A stretch of DNA of 34,076 bases from positions 1 to 34,076 of the forward strand of contig OMIC01000021.1 in NCBI GenBank assembly GCA_900298995.1. Direction: 5' to 3'. The first letter of the stretch is position 1. Each line of letters opens with the position of its first letter. Of this stretch, positions 32,853-34,076 are shown in pieces. This stretch comes from Hyphomicrobiaceae bacterium. Lineage in GTDB: Bacteria; Pseudomonadota; Alphaproteobacteria; Rhizobiales; Aestuariivirgaceae. The notes under the pieces were generated by a model. That model was given only the letters and a program-made list of their open reading frames with translations. It searched no databases and had not been told where the DNA came from. Made by a program: the position numbers and the translations under genes.

Positions 32853-33984
32853 CTATTCAATATCCTCTATCACCTGATCGCCGCCGCCCTTCACCTTGTG
32901 GGCGAGCGAGGCCTGGATGAACTCCTCCACCTCGCCGTCCAGCACGTCGCCGGGGGCCGTGGACGTATGGCCGGTGCGCAGATCCTTCACCAGCTGATAG
33001 GGCTGGAGCACATAGGAGCGGATCTGGTGGCCCCAGCCGATGTCGGTCTTCTTGGCGTTGGCGGCGTCGATCTTCTCCTGCTGCTTCTGCAGCTCCATCT
33101 CGTAGAGCCGCGCCTTCAGCATCTTGAGCGCAGTGGCACGGTTCTTGTGCTGGGAGCGCTCGGCCTGGCAGGCGACGATGATGCCGGTGGGAACGTGGGT
33201 GATGCGCACCGCGGAGTCGGTCGTGTTGACGTGCTGGCCGCCAGCACCCGAGGCGCGGTAGGTATCGACCTTCAGGTCGCTGTCCACCACCACGATGTCG
33301 ATGTTGTCATCGACCACCGGATAGACCCAGACCGAGGCGAAGGAGGTGTGCCGCCGCGCATTCGAGTCATAGGGCGAGATGCGCACCAGCCGGTGCACGC
33401 CGGACTCGGTCTTGAGCTTGCCATAGGCATTGTGGCCCTTGATCTGCAGCGTACAGGACTTGATGCCCGCCTCTTCGCCCGGATGCTCGTCCAGCACCTC
33501 GGCCTTGAAACCGTATTTGTTGGCGTAGCGCATGTACATGCGCATGAGCATGGACGCCCAGTCCTGGCTCTCGGTGCCGCCCGCGCCGGCGTTGATCTGG
33601 AGATAGGTGTCGTTGCCGTCGGCCTCGCCCGAGAGCAGCGTCTCGATCTCAGTCTCGGCAACCCTCGGCTTCAGCGCGAGGAGCGCCTTCTCGGCCTCGG
33701 TGACGACCGACTGGTCAGCCTCCATCTCGCCCAGCTCGATCAGTTCCGTGTTATCGGAGATCGCCTGCTCGAGCTCGAGGATCATCTTGATGCGGCTGTC
33801 GAGATCCTGCCGCTTGCGCATGATCTCCTGCGCCTTCTGGGGGTCGTTCCAGATCGACGGGTCTTCGGAGCGGGCGTTCAGTTCGGCGAGGCGGCGGACG
33901 GCATTGTCCCAGTCAAAGATGCCTCCTCAGCAGTCCGATGGACTGCTTCATGTCGTCGACCAGCGACGAGATTTCAGCGCGCAT
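32853..33984 (-). CDS. prfB: peptide chain release factor 2, expressed by programmed +1 frameshift
   Basis: RF2, 376 residues, ends translation at UGA and UAA. The gene starts at ATG 33984 ([15 protein letters not shown]). It reads 23 codons and meets an in-frame TGA at 33915-33913; after a +1 shift it continues from GAC (33914-33912) as [14 protein letters not shown] to the stop at 32853. The frame must be joined as 33984-33916 plus 33914-32853. The domain order is normal: helical N-terminal domain, codon-recognition region with [13 protein letters not shown] (SPF replaced by SPY), the catalytic GAGGQHVN and a C-terminal tail. It lies downstream of the PBP1A-like end. Confidence 0.93.
33912..33927 (-). 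promoter_or_regulatory. prfB programmed frameshift site
   Basis: The minus strand reads AGGAGG-CAT-CTT-TGA-C. A Shine-Dalgarno-like AGGAGG lies three bases before the slippery CTT, followed by the UGA stop and C. This is the known RF2 autoregulatory signal: low RF2 favours +1 slippage and so more RF2. Confidence 0.95.
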
Positions 33985-34019
33985 GATGTCTTCTCAGCTC
34001 TTGCCTGATTTGATTGCCG

Positions 34020-34076
34020 TCAATAGAGGCCGCTGCCACCGCCCGTCAACCCGCCATCGGCGGGCGGCGCGGCGGC
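34020..34076 (-). CDS. C-terminal end of probable penicillin-binding protein 1A (cut by window edge)
   Basis: The minus strand frame from the window edge reads 18 codons, ending in LTGGGSGLY, then TGA at 34022-34020. A Gly-rich tail ending in GGLY-like residues upstream of prfB recalls the C-terminus of PBP1A (mrcA/ponA) in rhizobia-type genomes, where that gene often precedes prfB. Only the tail is visible, so domains cannot be checked. Confidence 0.45.
   Translation of the reverse strand, partial: AAAPPADGGLTGGGSGLY

Noticed and set aside
31841-32920. 359-residue plus-strand open frame opposite the Rieske gene
   Set aside because: The real gene on the other strand has all metal ligands; the shadow has no family features.
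33821-33984. prfB as a frameshifted pseudogene
   Set aside because: The disruption is the conserved RF2 recoding site with an upstream AGGAGG and CTT-TGA-C, so it is regulatory, not damage.
32799-33986. 395-residue plus-strand open frame opposite prfB
   Set aside because: Opposite RF2, whose motifs and frameshift are unmistakable; the shadow protein is a low-complexity Val/Leu/Asp/His mix.
1-34076. tRNA genes, rRNA and CRISPR arrays
   Set aside because: No T-loop-like GGTTCGAATCC stretches with matching acceptor stems, no rRNA-like segments and no regularly spaced repeats were found on reading the window.

Overview
The window looks like a chromosomal segment of an alphaproteobacterium, probably Hyphomicrobiales (rhizobia-like). 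The reasons are high GC, alphaproteobacterial gene content (an iscR-sufBCDS-sufT-sufA operon with an Irr/ICE-like box, DUF4424, HdeD/DUF308, a DUF3971/AsmA-type giant protein, prfB behind a PBP1A-like tail), and palindromic CCCCCGGG-type extragenic repeats. No tRNA, rRNA or CRISPR array was seen. Assignments come from reading the sequence alone; no database search was run.

Layout. 1-234: cut-off 3' end of an IS3-family element. 249-1337 (-): secreted DUF4424 protein. 1565-10199 (+): an accessory-looking catabolic locus in two blocks. Block one is a NitT/TauT-type ABC transporter (binding protein, permease, ATPase), a short-chain dehydrogenase interrupted by an in-frame TAG, and a zinc medium-chain dehydrogenase. 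Block two has its own promoter with an embedded dyad. It encodes the alpha and beta subunits of an acetoin/branched-chain-type ThDP-dependent E1, an unusual short E2-like lipoyl protein lacking the catalytic histidine, and a SorC-family regulator. A plausible reading is uptake of a small polar substrate, oxidation by the two dehydrogenases to a 2-oxo compound or hydroxyketone, and oxidative cleavage by the E1/E2-type complex under SorC control. The substrate cannot be read from the sequence.

10196-14551: a mixed region with a secreted single-CXXCH protein, an HdeD-like membrane protein, a Sel1-like lipoprotein, a stand-alone phosphate acetyl/butyryltransferase, a 64-aa membrane protein and a small c-type cytochrome.

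14631-21815 (-): a nine-gene Fe-S assembly operon in the order iscR, NifS/IscS-type desulfurase, sufB, a 62-aa two-helix membrane protein, sufC, sufD, sufS, sufT, sufA. Almost all junctions overlap or are a few bases apart. Its promoter (TTGACT-N17-TATATC) overlaps a type-1 IscR-like box and is followed by an ICE/Irr-like box, so both Fe-S status and iron/haem status may control it. A perfect 20-bp palindrome lies just upstream.

22022-34076: housekeeping genes. These are an alpha/beta hydrolase, an EamA transporter, anmK (cell-wall recycling), tyrS, a palindromic repeat cluster, a 1151-aa AsmA/DUF3971 envelope protein, a DUF1330 protein, dapB (lysine/DAP), gpmA (glycolysis), an orphan Rieske oxygenase alpha subunit, prfB with a textbook programmed +1 frameshift, and the last codons of a probable PBP1A gene.
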